The notes: generated by a model not told the origin, from the letters alone. A stretch of 64,000 nt of DNA from Bacteroidales bacterium (GCA_028282785.1 JANQHE010000006.1:1-64000), one strand, 5' to 3'. Counted from the first letter of the stretch, positions 8,489 to 17,437 are shown. Program-made: numbers and translations.

Positions 8489-9727
8489 TTATTGAATTTT
8501 CTTAATATTAAATGCCATTAAAGCATCCATATGCCTGATATATAAAATACCATTGTGTATAACCGGGTGTGACCAGTGTGGGCCTGTTCCTAGCGGGACT
8601 TTAAAAGAGCTAATTATTTCAAACTTTTCAGGATTTACATTTACCAATGCAATATATCCGGTTTTTTCCTCATAACAATATAACTTCCCGTCAGCTGATA
8701 TTATGGAGCCCTTTGTTTTCCATTTGGTTTCATAATTGGCTTCTCCAGTATCCCAATTTATACAACACCAGTTTCCTTGCCCGTTATTAATCCAATTAGC
8801 TCCATAAATATGCCCATCAACCAAAACTACTCCACCATGGTGAACATCCAACACAGTATCAACCCATGCTAATGATACAGACTCCCAATTTTCATTAAGG
8901 TTTAACTTTACACTTTTATGGTTATACCCATTTGTTATGTATAAGCTATTTTCATAGTATAGTGGAGTATTAGTCTGGTTTTTTCTTCTTTCTCCGGCAT
9001 AAGGCCGGTTATCAAATTTCCAAACTATTTTTCCATTGCCTGGAGAAACTCCAATAATATGGTTTGGCGTAACAGAAACAATCAATTGTTTATCGCCATC
9101 TTTTATTAGCAATGGAGATGAATAAGATGGATTTTCGTTTAAACTTTCAGATGACCAAATATTTTCTCCAGTGTTTTTATTTAAGGCAATCATATTGGTT
9201 TTGCCACCACCTGTTGTATAAATAAGCTTATCATCTAGTATTAAGAGTGATTCAGATATTCCCCACCTGCCAATAGTTCCATCGTATTTTTCAATTGCTT
9301 TTAAGTCCCATATAATTTCACCGGTAATGGCGTTTATACAAGCAATGTCGCCTTGCCCACTTGAAACATATGCTTTGCCTCCTTCAATAGTTGGTGTCGA
9401 CCGGCTGTCAGGGTAACCTTTTGTCCTAGCTCTCCCATAAGGAGTTTGCCATTTAATTTTACCATCAAGGTTAACAGCAATTAGAACATCAAGTGTATCA
9501 CTAATTCCTGTGAAATAGATGGTATTATTTGCAACAGAAACGGATGAATACCCTTTATGCAAGTTTTCAACGGACCATATTAGTTCCGGCCCTTTTTCAG
9601 GCCACTTATCTAATAAACCAACTTCGTTGAAAACTCCAGTCCTTCCTGGCCCTCGCCATTCAGCAAGTTCTTGCCCCAGTAAAACTTGACAAAATAAAAT
9701 AGATATTAAGAACAACATACTTTTCAT
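8489..9727 (-). CDS. Secreted PQQ-like beta-propeller protein, array copy 4
   Basis: 412 residues. A Sec signal peptide (about 1-19, ending LLGQ) is followed by WRGPGRTGVFNEVGLLDKWP, the family opening, and about eight propeller blades. Array-specific motifs are LDVHHGGVVLVDGHIYG (about 293-309), WCCINWDTG (320-328, vicinal Cys 321-322) and the C-terminal GPHWSHPVIHNGILYIRH. It is strongly similar to the next two genes upstream, so local tandem duplication is likely. It lies 3 bases from its upstream neighbour. Annotation pipelines call such proteins BamB-like or PQQ-binding-like; enzymatic activity is not shown. Confidence 0.86.
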   Translation of the reverse strand: MKSMLFLISILFCQVLLGQELAEWRGPGRTGVFNEVGLLDKWPEKGPELIWSVENLHKGYSSVSVANNTIYFTGISDTLDVLIAVNLDGKIKWQTPYGRARTKGYPDSRSTPTIEGGKAYVSSGQGDIACINAITGEIIWDLKAIEKYDGTIGRWGISESLLILDDKLIYTTGGGKTNMIALNKNTGENIWSSESLNENPSYSSPLLIKDGDKQLIVSVTPNHIIGVSPGNGKIVWKFDNRPYAGERRKNQTNTPLYYENSLYITNGYNHKSVKLNLNENWESVSLAWVDTVLDVHHGGVVLVDGHIYGANWINNGQGNWCCINWDTGEANYETKWKTKGSIISADGKLYCYEEKTGYIALVNVNPEKFEIISSFKVPLGTGPHWSHPVIHNGILYIRHMDALMAFNIKKIQ

Positions 9728-9730
9728 GAG

Positions 9731-11005
9731 CTATTTCGATTTAATATCAAAAGCCATTATCGCATCCATATGCCTGATATATAAAATACCGTCATTTATA
9801 ACAGGATGCGACCAGTGAGGCCCTGAGCCCAAAGGCACCTTAAATGAACTAATTAATTCAAACTTCTCAGAATTTTGGTTTACTAAAGCTATATTTCCTT
9901 TTGATTCATCATAACAATATAGTTTTCCATCAGCAGCAATAATGGACCCTTTGGTTTCCCAATTTGCTGTATATTTTGTTTCACCAGTTTCCCAATCAAT
10001 ACAACACCAATCTCCCTTTCTATTATTAATCCAGTTAGAACCGTAAATATAGCCATCAACTAAAACGGCTCCACCATGGTGTACATCTAAGGTATTGTCG
10101 ATCCATTTTACCTCAACTTTAGAAAGGTCTTTTGATAATTGGAACATAACGCCCACGTGGTCATACCCGCTTGTTACATAGATATTGTAGTCTTTATAAA
10201 TTGGGTTATTCGTGTTGGTAAACGGGCCGCCTTCCCAAATTGCTACGGAAACTTCATTGCTGATAGAAGCATAATCTTTATGAAATAGTATTTCGCCGTT
10301 TTCAGCATCAACACCTATGAGGTTTGTAGCCAGCACATTAATTATTACCTTTTGATTATTGATCTCAGCTACAATAGGCGAAGCATATCCGGGTTTATCA
10401 TTAAGCGGTTTGCTTTGCCAAATAGTTTTTCCGGTATTTTTATCTAGCGCAACCATAGTTGTTTTATTGCCACATGGCGTAAAAATAATTTTATCGCCAA
10501 TGATTAAAGGAGATTCAGCTATTCCCCACTCACCAAAGTTGCCTTCGAATTTTTCGCTTGCATTAAATAACCATATTTTCTCACCCGTAATGGCATTAAA
10601 ACATCCAATATCACCGGTACCACTGGTAACCCATACTTTTTCGCCTTCAACTGTTGGAGTACAACGGCTAGGAGGAAAGGATTGTGCCCAACCTTTACCG
10701 ATTGGTACTTCCCACTTTTTATTACCATTATTATCTAAAGCAAATAAAACATCCATTTCATCTTTTAACCCGGTTGAATATATTAAACCATTCGCAACTG
10801 ATACTGTAGAATAACCCTGAGGTAATTCTTCTGCTGACCATAACATTTCCGGGCCATCTTCCGGCCATTCTGACAGAAGGCCAATTTCATTGTAAATGCC
10901 ATCTCTGTTTTCACCTCTCCACTGGCTTTGTTTTGTTGGATTATCAGTGCTAAATAAGGTTGATAAAAATATTATTGCGATTAAAAATATTTTTGTTGGA
11001 ATCAT
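9731..11005 (-). CDS. Secreted PQQ-like beta-propeller protein, array copy 3
   Basis: About 424 residues from the chosen ATG at 11005. A longer frame opens at 11101 but would overlap the preceding gene by 85 bases and bury the signal peptide (MIPTKIFLIAIIFLSTLF). The mature protein opens with QWRGENRDGIYNEIGLLSEW, then propeller blades, LDVHHGGAVLVDGYIYG, WCCIDWETG (vicinal Cys) and GPHWSHPVINDGILYIRH. It resembles copies 2 and 4 across its whole length. It is probably exported or surface-exposed, and translated with its neighbours (gaps of 11 and 3 bases). Confidence 0.86.
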   Translation of the reverse strand: MIPTKIFLIAIIFLSTLFSTDNPTKQSQWRGENRDGIYNEIGLLSEWPEDGPEMLWSAEELPQGYSTVSVANGLIYSTGLKDEMDVLFALDNNGNKKWEVPIGKGWAQSFPPSRCTPTVEGEKVWVTSGTGDIGCFNAITGEKIWLFNASEKFEGNFGEWGIAESPLIIGDKIIFTPCGNKTTMVALDKNTGKTIWQSKPLNDKPGYASPIVAEINNQKVIINVLATNLIGVDAENGEILFHKDYASISNEVSVAIWEGGPFTNTNNPIYKDYNIYVTSGYDHVGVMFQLSKDLSKVEVKWIDNTLDVHHGGAVLVDGYIYGSNWINNRKGDWCCIDWETGETKYTANWETKGSIIAADGKLYCYDESKGNIALVNQNSEKFELISSFKVPLGSGPHWSHPVINDGILYIRHMDAIMAFDIKSK

Positions 11006-11016
11006 GTTAATAATTG

Positions 11017-12276
11017 TTAAGTTTTTGAAATATTGTAAGCCATTAAAGCTTTCCCATGCCTTATATATAAAATACCATCGTTTATTACCGGGTGCATCCA
11101 ATGTGGGCCGGTTCCTAATGGAATTTTAAAAGAGCTTATTATTTTAAATTCATTTGGGTTAGCTTCAACTAATGCCAAATTGCCCTTCATTTCGTCGTAG
11201 CAATATAACATGCCGTCGGCATAAATAATTGAACCTTTAGTTTCCCATTCCGCTTCATACATCTTTTTCCCGGTTTCCCAGTTTATGCAGCACCAGTTCC
11301 CTTCACGGTTGTTTAGCCAGTTTGACCCATAAATATACCCGTCAACTTCCACAACACCACCATGGTGTGTGTCAAGAATTGTATCTGTCCACAAATGTTC
11401 AATGCTAGAGCCATCTGAGCTTAGCTTAAACATAGCCCCAACATGGTTATACCCGCTTGTTACGTATAATTGGTTATTATTATAAACCGGTGTAACACAA
11501 TTAATAATTGGTGCGTTTGGATGCCATACCGGAGTATTTATATCGTAATAACTATGGCTCCATTCCAGCTTTCCATTATCGGCATTAACACCAATGATAT
11601 TACTTGCTGTAATATTTACAATAAGCTTTTTATCCGGATATTCGATAAGAATGGGAGAAACATAAGCCGTAGAGTCATGGATCGTTTCGCACACCCATTT
11701 TTCATCACCCGTTAGTTTATCGAATGCAACCATGGTTGACTTTTCACCAACCGGAGTTAGAATTACTTTATCATCAATTACTAGTGGTGATTCAGCTATA
11801 CCCCAAAGTTCCAGGTGAGCTTCATATTTTTCTGCTGCATTAACTTTCCAAATAATATCTCCTGTTAATGCATTAATGCATGCAATATCGCCAAGCCCAC
11901 TTGTTACATATAACCTATCTTCATCAATGGTTGGAGTACATCGAGCTTCAGGAAAAGATTGATTCCAGGTTCTTCCGTAGCTTGTCCTCCATATAATATT
12001 ACCATTTAAATCCAATGCTATTACTTCATCAAGAGTGTCTTTAGTTCCTGTTAAATAAATTGAATTATGGGCAATAGATATTGATGAATTTCCCATAGAT
12101 AATTCTTCGGTAGACCACAATAATTCCGGGCCATTTTCTGGCCATTCTTTTAATAGGTTGGTTTCCTGAAATTTACCATCTCTGTTATTTCCCCTCCATT
12201 GTTTTATTTCATTCGATGGCCTATTACATTGAGTAAAAAATGCAACAATTACAAGTGCAGTGATTTTTAATCTCAT
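11017..12276 (-). CDS. PQQ-like beta-propeller lipoprotein, array copy 2
   Basis: 419 residues. The N-terminus MRLKITALVIVAFFTQCNRP carries a lipobox-like FTQC (Cys17), so this copy is probably lipid-anchored, unlike copies 3 and 4. The propeller opens QWRGNNRDGKFQETNLLKEW. It contains ILDTHHGGVVEVDGYIYG and WCCINWETG (vicinal Cys), and ends GPHWMHPVINDGILYIRHG. It lies 23 bases after copy 1 and 11 bases before copy 3. The mix of anchored and soluble paralogues in one array suggests subunits of one complex or a relay, but that is inference. Confidence 0.86.
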   Translation of the reverse strand: MRLKITALVIVAFFTQCNRPSNEIKQWRGNNRDGKFQETNLLKEWPENGPELLWSTEELSMGNSSISIAHNSIYLTGTKDTLDEVIALDLNGNIIWRTSYGRTWNQSFPEARCTPTIDEDRLYVTSGLGDIACINALTGDIIWKVNAAEKYEAHLELWGIAESPLVIDDKVILTPVGEKSTMVAFDKLTGDEKWVCETIHDSTAYVSPILIEYPDKKLIVNITASNIIGVNADNGKLEWSHSYYDINTPVWHPNAPIINCVTPVYNNNQLYVTSGYNHVGAMFKLSSDGSSIEHLWTDTILDTHHGGVVEVDGYIYGSNWLNNREGNWCCINWETGKKMYEAEWETKGSIIYADGMLYCYDEMKGNLALVEANPNEFKIISSFKIPLGTGPHWMHPVINDGILYIRHGKALMAYNISKT

Positions 12277-12299
12277 AGCTTTTCTAGTTGTTTGTTAAC

Positions 12300-13511
12300 T
12301 TATTTTCCAATATTATAAACCATTAGTGATTCTCCATGGCGTACATATAACCTCTTATTCCCGATAACAAGGTGGGCCCAGTGTTGATTGCTTCCATAAG
12401 GCACCCGGAATTGCCCCTTAACTGCAAACTTGTTTTCTTTTGGTTCCAGCAATGCAATTTCTCCTGCCTCGCTGTAACAGTATAACATTCCATCTGAATA
12501 AATAATGTTTCCACTTTTAAATATATTGGCTGAATACAATGTTTTACCTGTATTCCAATCAATGCAACTCCATTTATTGCCCCTGTCAACAGAACCGTAA
12601 ATACGCCCATTTGCAACTACAAAACTTCCGCTTTTATGGTCTATATCTGTATTTCTCCATAATTCTGTTACTTTTTTGCCATCATCGGATAATTTAAGCA
12701 TAACTCCACCCTTACCATATCCACTAACAATATAAATTTGACCATTACGGTAAATTGGGGTATTAGCATGAACAGAATAACGGTTGGTTTGCGTATGTTT
12801 CCAAAGTAGTTCTCCTGTATTTACATCAAAACCCAGAATTGAGTTAGCAGTTTGTGTAACAAAAATATTTTTGCCTTTGTGGTTTATAACAGTTGGTGAG
12901 CAATAGGCACTTGTTTCGGCATTTCCCTTATTACTCCAAATCAATTCGCCCGTGTTTTTGTTTAGTGCAATTACATTATGTTCGTTTCCGCCTATTGTGC
13001 AAAATAGCTTGTTTTCATGAAAAGCTAAGTTTTCTGTTATTCCCCATTTTATATTAACGCCACCATACTTTTTCATAACATCAACTTTCCATATAATTTC
13101 ACCATTATCTTTATTCATACAGTATATAACTCCATAGGCACTCATTAAATACAACTTATTATCAATTATTAGGGGAGTCGTCCTTACTCCATCCCAACTT
13201 TCAACCCATTCCTTGCCATATTCTGTTTTCCAGATTTGTTTTCCATTATGATCGAAAGCTATAACAAAACCTGTGCCTCCGATGGTTCCGGAAGTATATA
13301 CTGCTTTTTCAGTTACAGCAGCAGATGCATGCCCTACACCAAGCCCATCATAATGCCAAATTAATTCGGGGCCATTTGAAGGCCATTCTTTCAATAAACC
13401 AGTTTCATTGTAGGTGCCATCACGGTTTTCGCCACGCCACTGGACAATATTTTGAGAAAAACAAAAAATAGATATGAATAATGCTACTAAAAGTGAACTA
13501 ATTTTTTTCAT
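12300..13511 (-). CDS. Secreted PQQ-like beta-propeller protein, array copy 1
   Basis: 403 residues, first gene of the redox locus. A signal peptide (about 1-19, ending FCFSQ) is followed by VQWRGENRDGTYNETGLLKE and propeller blades to QHWAHLVIGNKRLYVRHG. It is the most divergent of the four-gene array: the motif equivalent to WCC is WSCIDWNTG, with a single Cys, and the paired His motif is DIDHKSGSFVVANGRIYG. It could therefore be the ancestral or a functionally separate member. The 376-base region upstream should hold the promoter, but I found no exact Bacteroidota promoter match there. Confidence 0.86.
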   Translation of the reverse strand: MKKISSLLVALFISIFCFSQNIVQWRGENRDGTYNETGLLKEWPSNGPELIWHYDGLGVGHASAAVTEKAVYTSGTIGGTGFVIAFDHNGKQIWKTEYGKEWVESWDGVRTTPLIIDNKLYLMSAYGVIYCMNKDNGEIIWKVDVMKKYGGVNIKWGITENLAFHENKLFCTIGGNEHNVIALNKNTGELIWSNKGNAETSAYCSPTVINHKGKNIFVTQTANSILGFDVNTGELLWKHTQTNRYSVHANTPIYRNGQIYIVSGYGKGGVMLKLSDDGKKVTELWRNTDIDHKSGSFVVANGRIYGSVDRGNKWSCIDWNTGKTLYSANIFKSGNIIYSDGMLYCYSEAGEIALLEPKENKFAVKGQFRVPYGSNQHWAHLVIGNKRLYVRHGESLMVYNIGK

Positions 13512-13887
13512 AATTATAAGTTTAATTAAGGTACATAAAGAGTCTCAATTTACAGAAAATTATAAAGCCCTATCCATATTTAGATTGTTTTTTTACAGAT
13601 ACCTAAAAATAAATATCAATTCCAAATATTGAATAATACATGCGTTTAGAAGTTTAAATATAGTTAATGTACTATTTAGAATGATACTATATAGACATAA
13701 TACTTTTAAGCGTAGATAGACTACACTTAATTATTGCTTAAAAGTAATTGTGTGGAAAAACTAATGAATTACTAGAAATAGGATTTTTCAGCTTTATTAC
13801 TCTGGCCTTAAAGCCTACTTACCGGCAACGTAGGGGAATAAGTGTATGGGTTGATTTTAATTTAGGTACCTATCTTTTAAAGTGGAG
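13512..13887. other. Intergenic region upstream of the propeller array
   Basis: 376 bases between two minus-strand operons. It should contain the promoter of the PQQ-like array on the right-to-left strand and the 3' untranslated region of the eanBA genes. The only clear structure is the nested inverted repeat at 13701-13746. An 84-codon plus-strand frame across it has no recognisable protein character. Confidence 0.5.
13701..13746. repeat. Nested inverted repeat
   Basis: Perfect 11-base arms TACTTTTAAGC (13701-13711) and GCTTAAAAGTA (13736-13746) enclose a 24-base loop, which itself starts with GTAG (13712-13715) and CTAC (13721-13724). It could be a terminator for the eanBA transcript, an operator, or an old element end. 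No long T-run follows on either strand, so an intrinsic terminator is doubtful. Confidence 0.6.
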
Positions 13888-14886
13888 TTATTTTACAAAT
13901 AACACCAATGCAAACCACTTTTTGCTGTCGGTATATATTTTTTTGATTGTTAGATTAGTTGTTTTTTCAAAATCCTTAATTTGTTCAAAAGAAAATTTAT
14001 GAGAATTTTCAGTGTGAATGTATTCTCCTTTTTTTATTGAGATACTGGAACTATGGAAAGGTGATTTAACTGAAATATCTTTTTTAGCTTTAAGATGCAT
14101 TTCAATTCTTGATTCTGAGGTATTGAAAAAGGCATAATGTTCAAAATCATTCGGATCCCAATTGGTTTCAATGATTTCATTTACCGCATTTAATATATTT
14201 TTATTAAATTCTGCCGTAACACCTTGTTCATCATTATATGCATCATAAAGAATATGTATAGGCTTTACCAAATCCAAACCAAGTAAAAAAGTATCTCCCT
14301 GATTCATATTCTGACTTAAGTTTTTTAAGAAGGTATTTGCAACTTCAGCATTAAAATTCCCAAGGGTACTCCCTAAAAAACAGAACATTCTTTTACTTTC
14401 AGACGGTATTAGATCAATCTGATTAATGAAATCGGCAACTAACCCATTGATGGTTAATTCAGGAAACTTTTTCACCAATTCTTCGGCTGATTCCTGGATT
14501 GCTGATTGACTAACATCAACCGGTAAATAATTTATGGTTTCAATATTTTCCGGATTTATGGCTTTTAATAAAATACTGATCTTTGAACAATCACCGCTTC
14601 CTAACTCGACAATATCAACATATTTGAGGTCTTTCATCAATTCCGAAGCAATCTTTTTTAAAATACTTTTTTCTGTTCTGGTAGGGTAATATTCCGGTAA
14701 TCTTGTAATTTCTTCAAATAGTTTTGAACCCTTATCGTCATAGAAGAACTTACTTGAAATTTGTTTTTGTTTGGAAGTTAATCCATCAATGATTTCTTTG
14801 CGAATATTATCAATACCTAAATCCCGTAAATGATTTGAAATTGTTATTTGATCAAGAATGGTTACTTCAGTTTCAGGGTAAGCCAT
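13888..14886 (-). CDS. eanA: L-histidine N-alpha-methyltransferase (EgtD/EanA family)
   Basis: 332 residues, the normal EgtD length. The family opening is clear (LTSKQKQISSKFFYDDKGS, then LPEYYPTRTEKSIL), followed by the SAM-binding DIVELGSGDCSKISIL (about 95-110) and FLGSTLGNF (about 168-176). These enzymes trimethylate histidine to hercynine with three SAM. The gene lies 48 bases after a rhodanese-type sulfurtransferase. This matches the EanA-EanB pair described for anaerobic ergothioneine synthesis in Chlorobium limicola, not the oxygen-dependent EgtD-EgtB route. No EgtB-like sulfoxide synthase is in the window. Without the neighbour the call would simply be EgtD. Confidence 0.85.
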   Translation of the reverse strand: MAYPETEVTILDQITISNHLRDLGIDNIRKEIIDGLTSKQKQISSKFFYDDKGSKLFEEITRLPEYYPTRTEKSILKKIASELMKDLKYVDIVELGSGDCSKISILLKAINPENIETINYLPVDVSQSAIQESAEELVKKFPELTINGLVADFINQIDLIPSESKRMFCFLGSTLGNFNAEVANTFLKNLSQNMNQGDTFLLGLDLVKPIHILYDAYNDEQGVTAEFNKNILNAVNEIIETNWDPNDFEHYAFFNTSESRIEMHLKAKKDISVKSPFHSSSISIKKGEYIHTENSHKFSFEQIKDFEKTTNLTIKKIYTDSKKWFALVLFVK

Positions 14887-14934
14887 AATGCCTATTTTTA
14901 ATTATAACAACAAATAAAGTGTTTTGTTAAATAT

Positions 14935-16242
14935 TTAGTTGTTTACTTTAGCTATCGCCTCCGGAATACCTTTCTCAAAAGGATTACTTTCATCGTTGCT
15001 CCATTCAAACCAACCACCATCGAAAACTGAAACTCTCGGCCATCCCATTAGCCATGCGTTGTAAAACGCTTCGCTACCACGCCATCCTGTTCCGCAATAA
15101 AATGCATTATGTTTATCAGGAGTTATTCCTACTTCATCCCAGATTTCTTTAAGCTCGTGAAATTCACGTGTGGTATGGTCCAGATTTCTGTAATTTTCCA
15201 TGTGGTATGCATCCGATCCGCAATTTCCAAATACAGCACCCGGAATACGGCCTGTTTTTTCAATGTAATTATATCCGCTTACTTCACCAATGTATTCCGG
15301 CCAGCTACGAACGCATACCAAATTGGCATCATCGGATTTTATCATTTCCTTAGCTTTTGGGACATCAACAATTAGTTCGGGTTTCGAAGGAATATTTGCC
15401 CCAAAATTATCTGCCGGATTTTTTGGCTCATCAATTGTACTGATTTCGAAACCTGCATCTTTCCATGACTGAAAACCTCCATTTAGCACTCGCACATCTT
15501 TAACACCGGCATACATCATTATCATTGAATTTCTAATGGCTCCGATATGCCCGGCAGCACTACCGGGAAATTCATCAGTATTATCAGGCGACATATATTT
15601 ACCATACATTATAACGGTTGTGTCTGAAGTTACTCCATGCTCCTCAAGAGCTTTTTTCAGTTCTTCAGCACTTCGACGATTCCAGGTCTCAGGTGCTTCC
15701 AATGCCAATGTATCCATATCGATGGCTCCGGGAATATGGCCGGTTAAGTATGCAACGCGATTGCGATAATGTGAATGAACAATGACAAACTTATCATTAT
15801 TATATTCAGGCGGTGTTTTACCATCCAATAAATCTTTCACCCATTTTGCAGAAACAAGATTTTTGTATCGCGCAAGCTGCTCCATAGGATATTTTTCATT
15901 GGCAGACCATTCATCAATAAAATGATTATATATTTTTATATCCGAATAACCGGCTTTTTGGAATACATTTGCTACTTTTTCAGAATCTTCTAGCCGGTAT
16001 GCATAAATAACTAATGAATTCTCTGGTACAATGTGTTTTGAGCGAACTATTTCAATCCAGTCAATATAATTACTCCACTTAATGGGTAAACTTTTAGCTC
16101 CTTTTATATGACCACCGCGTTTTTCATTTTGTTCTTTCCATCCATTGTATGAATTAACCGAACGGACATCAATAATTTTTAAGTTTTTGTTATTTAATAA
16201 GGAAAATAGTTCTTGTGTTGAGATTTCATTAAAGTTATGCAT
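14935..16242 (-). CDS. eanB: Rhodanese-type sulfurtransferase, likely EanB (hercynine to ergothioneine)
   Basis: 435 residues with three rhodanese-like segments (about 1-115, 130-270, 285-425). The final active loop is YCGTGWRGSEA with C383; the earlier domains lack an active Cys in the loop (for example VIMYGKY). The C. limicola EanB residues I recall from the literature (persulfide C412, C370, C339, and active-site Y353) all fall at a constant offset of 29 here: C383, C341, C310 and Y324. EanB transfers persulfide sulfur to an unactivated C-H of hercynine without oxygen. It is upstream of eanA on the same strand. The alternative is an ordinary thiosulfate sulfurtransferase, made unlikely by the offset match and neighbour. 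Confidence 0.8.
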   Translation of the reverse strand: MHNFNEISTQELFSLLNNKNLKIIDVRSVNSYNGWKEQNEKRGGHIKGAKSLPIKWSNYIDWIEIVRSKHIVPENSLVIYAYRLEDSEKVANVFQKAGYSDIKIYNHFIDEWSANEKYPMEQLARYKNLVSAKWVKDLLDGKTPPEYNNDKFVIVHSHYRNRVAYLTGHIPGAIDMDTLALEAPETWNRRSAEELKKALEEHGVTSDTTVIMYGKYMSPDNTDEFPGSAAGHIGAIRNSMIMMYAGVKDVRVLNGGFQSWKDAGFEISTIDEPKNPADNFGANIPSKPELIVDVPKAKEMIKSDDANLVCVRSWPEYIGEVSGYNYIEKTGRIPGAVFGNCGSDAYHMENYRNLDHTTREFHELKEIWDEVGITPDKHNAFYCGTGWRGSEAFYNAWLMGWPRVSVFDGGWFEWSNDESNPFEKGIPEAIAKVNN

Positions 16243-16318
16243 GCGATTTAATTTTTGAGATTTAATAGATTTTCTATGAAGTTACGATTTTAATGATCGC
16301 AATTCAATTAAATAAGTT

Positions 16319-17167
16319 TTAATTGTTTTTATAATCACTAAATAGTTCGGCAACCGTTTTATGTTTTCTTCCAACAACCTTTTCATAATTTGATTCCAGG
16401 TTGAATTCATTATTCCTGATTTTTTTATAAATACCCGCAATAACACTTCCCAAAAATTCACCGTTTATTTTTTGTTGAACTTTTAAATATTCTTCAGGCG
16501 TTAATGATTCATAAACCAGATTTGTGTCGAAATATTTATTAAAATATCCTGTAAGTTCTGTTTGTGTAATGGCTTCACCCACAAGATTGTATACCTTACC
16601 ATTAAGTGAGTCGTTTTTTAGAAGTGAAACATATGCAATCGCAAGCTCGTCCCTTGATGTGTAGGAGCATTTACCATCACCAGCACAGTTGGAGATTTTA
16701 CCATCCTTAACATAATTATCGAGATACTCGATATCCGGTTCAATATATAATCCGTTTCTGCCAATGGCATAATTCAATCCGCTATTTTTAATGTCTTCTT
16801 CAGTCTGACGGTTTGAATTTACAATAGCATCAAAAGTTGATTCACCTTTTTTGCCTATAATGCTTGTGTAAACAATTTTTTTTACACCTGCTTCTTTTGC
16901 AGCATTAATAACATTTTTGTGTTGTCCGATCCGTTTATCGGGAGCATCCATTCCTGAAACCAGAAGTACAGCATCTATTCCTTGAAAAGCATTAAGAAAT
17001 CCATCTTTTTCATTGTAATCAGCCTTGAAAACCGCAATCTCCGGTTCTTTTACTTTTTCAGGAGTTCTGGCTGTTCCAGCAACATTTTTTTTCCCAAATT
17101 CTTCAATTGCCCTTTTTGCTATTGCAGATCCTAATTGTCCGCTTACTGATGTTATTGCTACTTTCAT
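16319..17167 (-). CDS. NmrA/QOR2-like NAD(P)-binding reductase
   Basis: 282 residues from ATG 17167. An upstream ATG at 17206 adds 13 residues with no family character before MKVAITSVSGQLGSAIAKRA. The dinucleotide-binding Rossmann motif is VSGQLGSAIA (8-17). KIVYTSIIGKKGES and NGLYIEPDIEYLDNY follow, as in atypical SDRs related to NmrA and NAD(P)H:quinone oxidoreductase 2. It may reduce quinones or sense NADP. It lies 76 bases before eanB and could share its transcript. A divergent AraC regulator is not adjacent on the other strand; the next gene upstream is AraC on the same strand after 270 bases. Confidence 0.85.
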   Translation of the reverse strand: MKVAITSVSGQLGSAIAKRAIEEFGKKNVAGTARTPEKVKEPEIAVFKADYNEKDGFLNAFQGIDAVLLVSGMDAPDKRIGQHKNVINAAKEAGVKKIVYTSIIGKKGESTFDAIVNSNRQTEEDIKNSGLNYAIGRNGLYIEPDIEYLDNYVKDGKISNCAGDGKCSYTSRDELAIAYVSLLKNDSLNGKVYNLVGEAITQTELTGYFNKYFDTNLVYESLTPEEYLKVQQKINGEFLGSVIAGIYKKIRNNEFNLESNYEKVVGRKHKTVAELFSDYKNN

Positions 17168-17437
17168 AATTTTATGTTTAAAATTAATACAATTATTTGC
17201 CAACATATTTTAAGTTCAGTTTTTCTTTTTCACTATTTTACCAGTTCGTCTTGCCTGTTGATAACTAACAGTGCCGATTTTGCGGGATTAATATGAAATT
17301 TTATATCTCTATTTTGATATGCATTCTTTACTGCTTAATACTGTCTCTTTTGCATATTTTATGTTGTAATTGAAAAACCGATTACAAAGAAACATTATCT
17401 GCAGAATGATGTTTAAATCAATATGATTTTATAATTG

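Noticed and set aside
10359-10814. 151-codon plus-strand frame inside the PQQ-like array
   Set aside because: Antisense to a well-supported propeller gene. Its hydrophobic, Ser/Pro-rich composition is the usual shadow of beta-rich coding sequence.
11005-11101. Long start of array copy 3 at 11101
   Set aside because: It overlaps the preceding gene by 85 bases and places a signal peptide 32 residues inside; the ATG at 11005 fits better.
8489-13511. Calling the propellers PQQ-dependent dehydrogenases
   Set aside because: The propeller repeats are clear but I could not find the catalytic Asp, Ca ligands and vicinal disulfide in the expected arrangement, so no enzyme activity is claimed.
13748-14002. 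84-codon plus-strand frame in the intergenic region after eanA
   Set aside because: Runs into the eanA gene antisense and shows no recognisable domain or signal.
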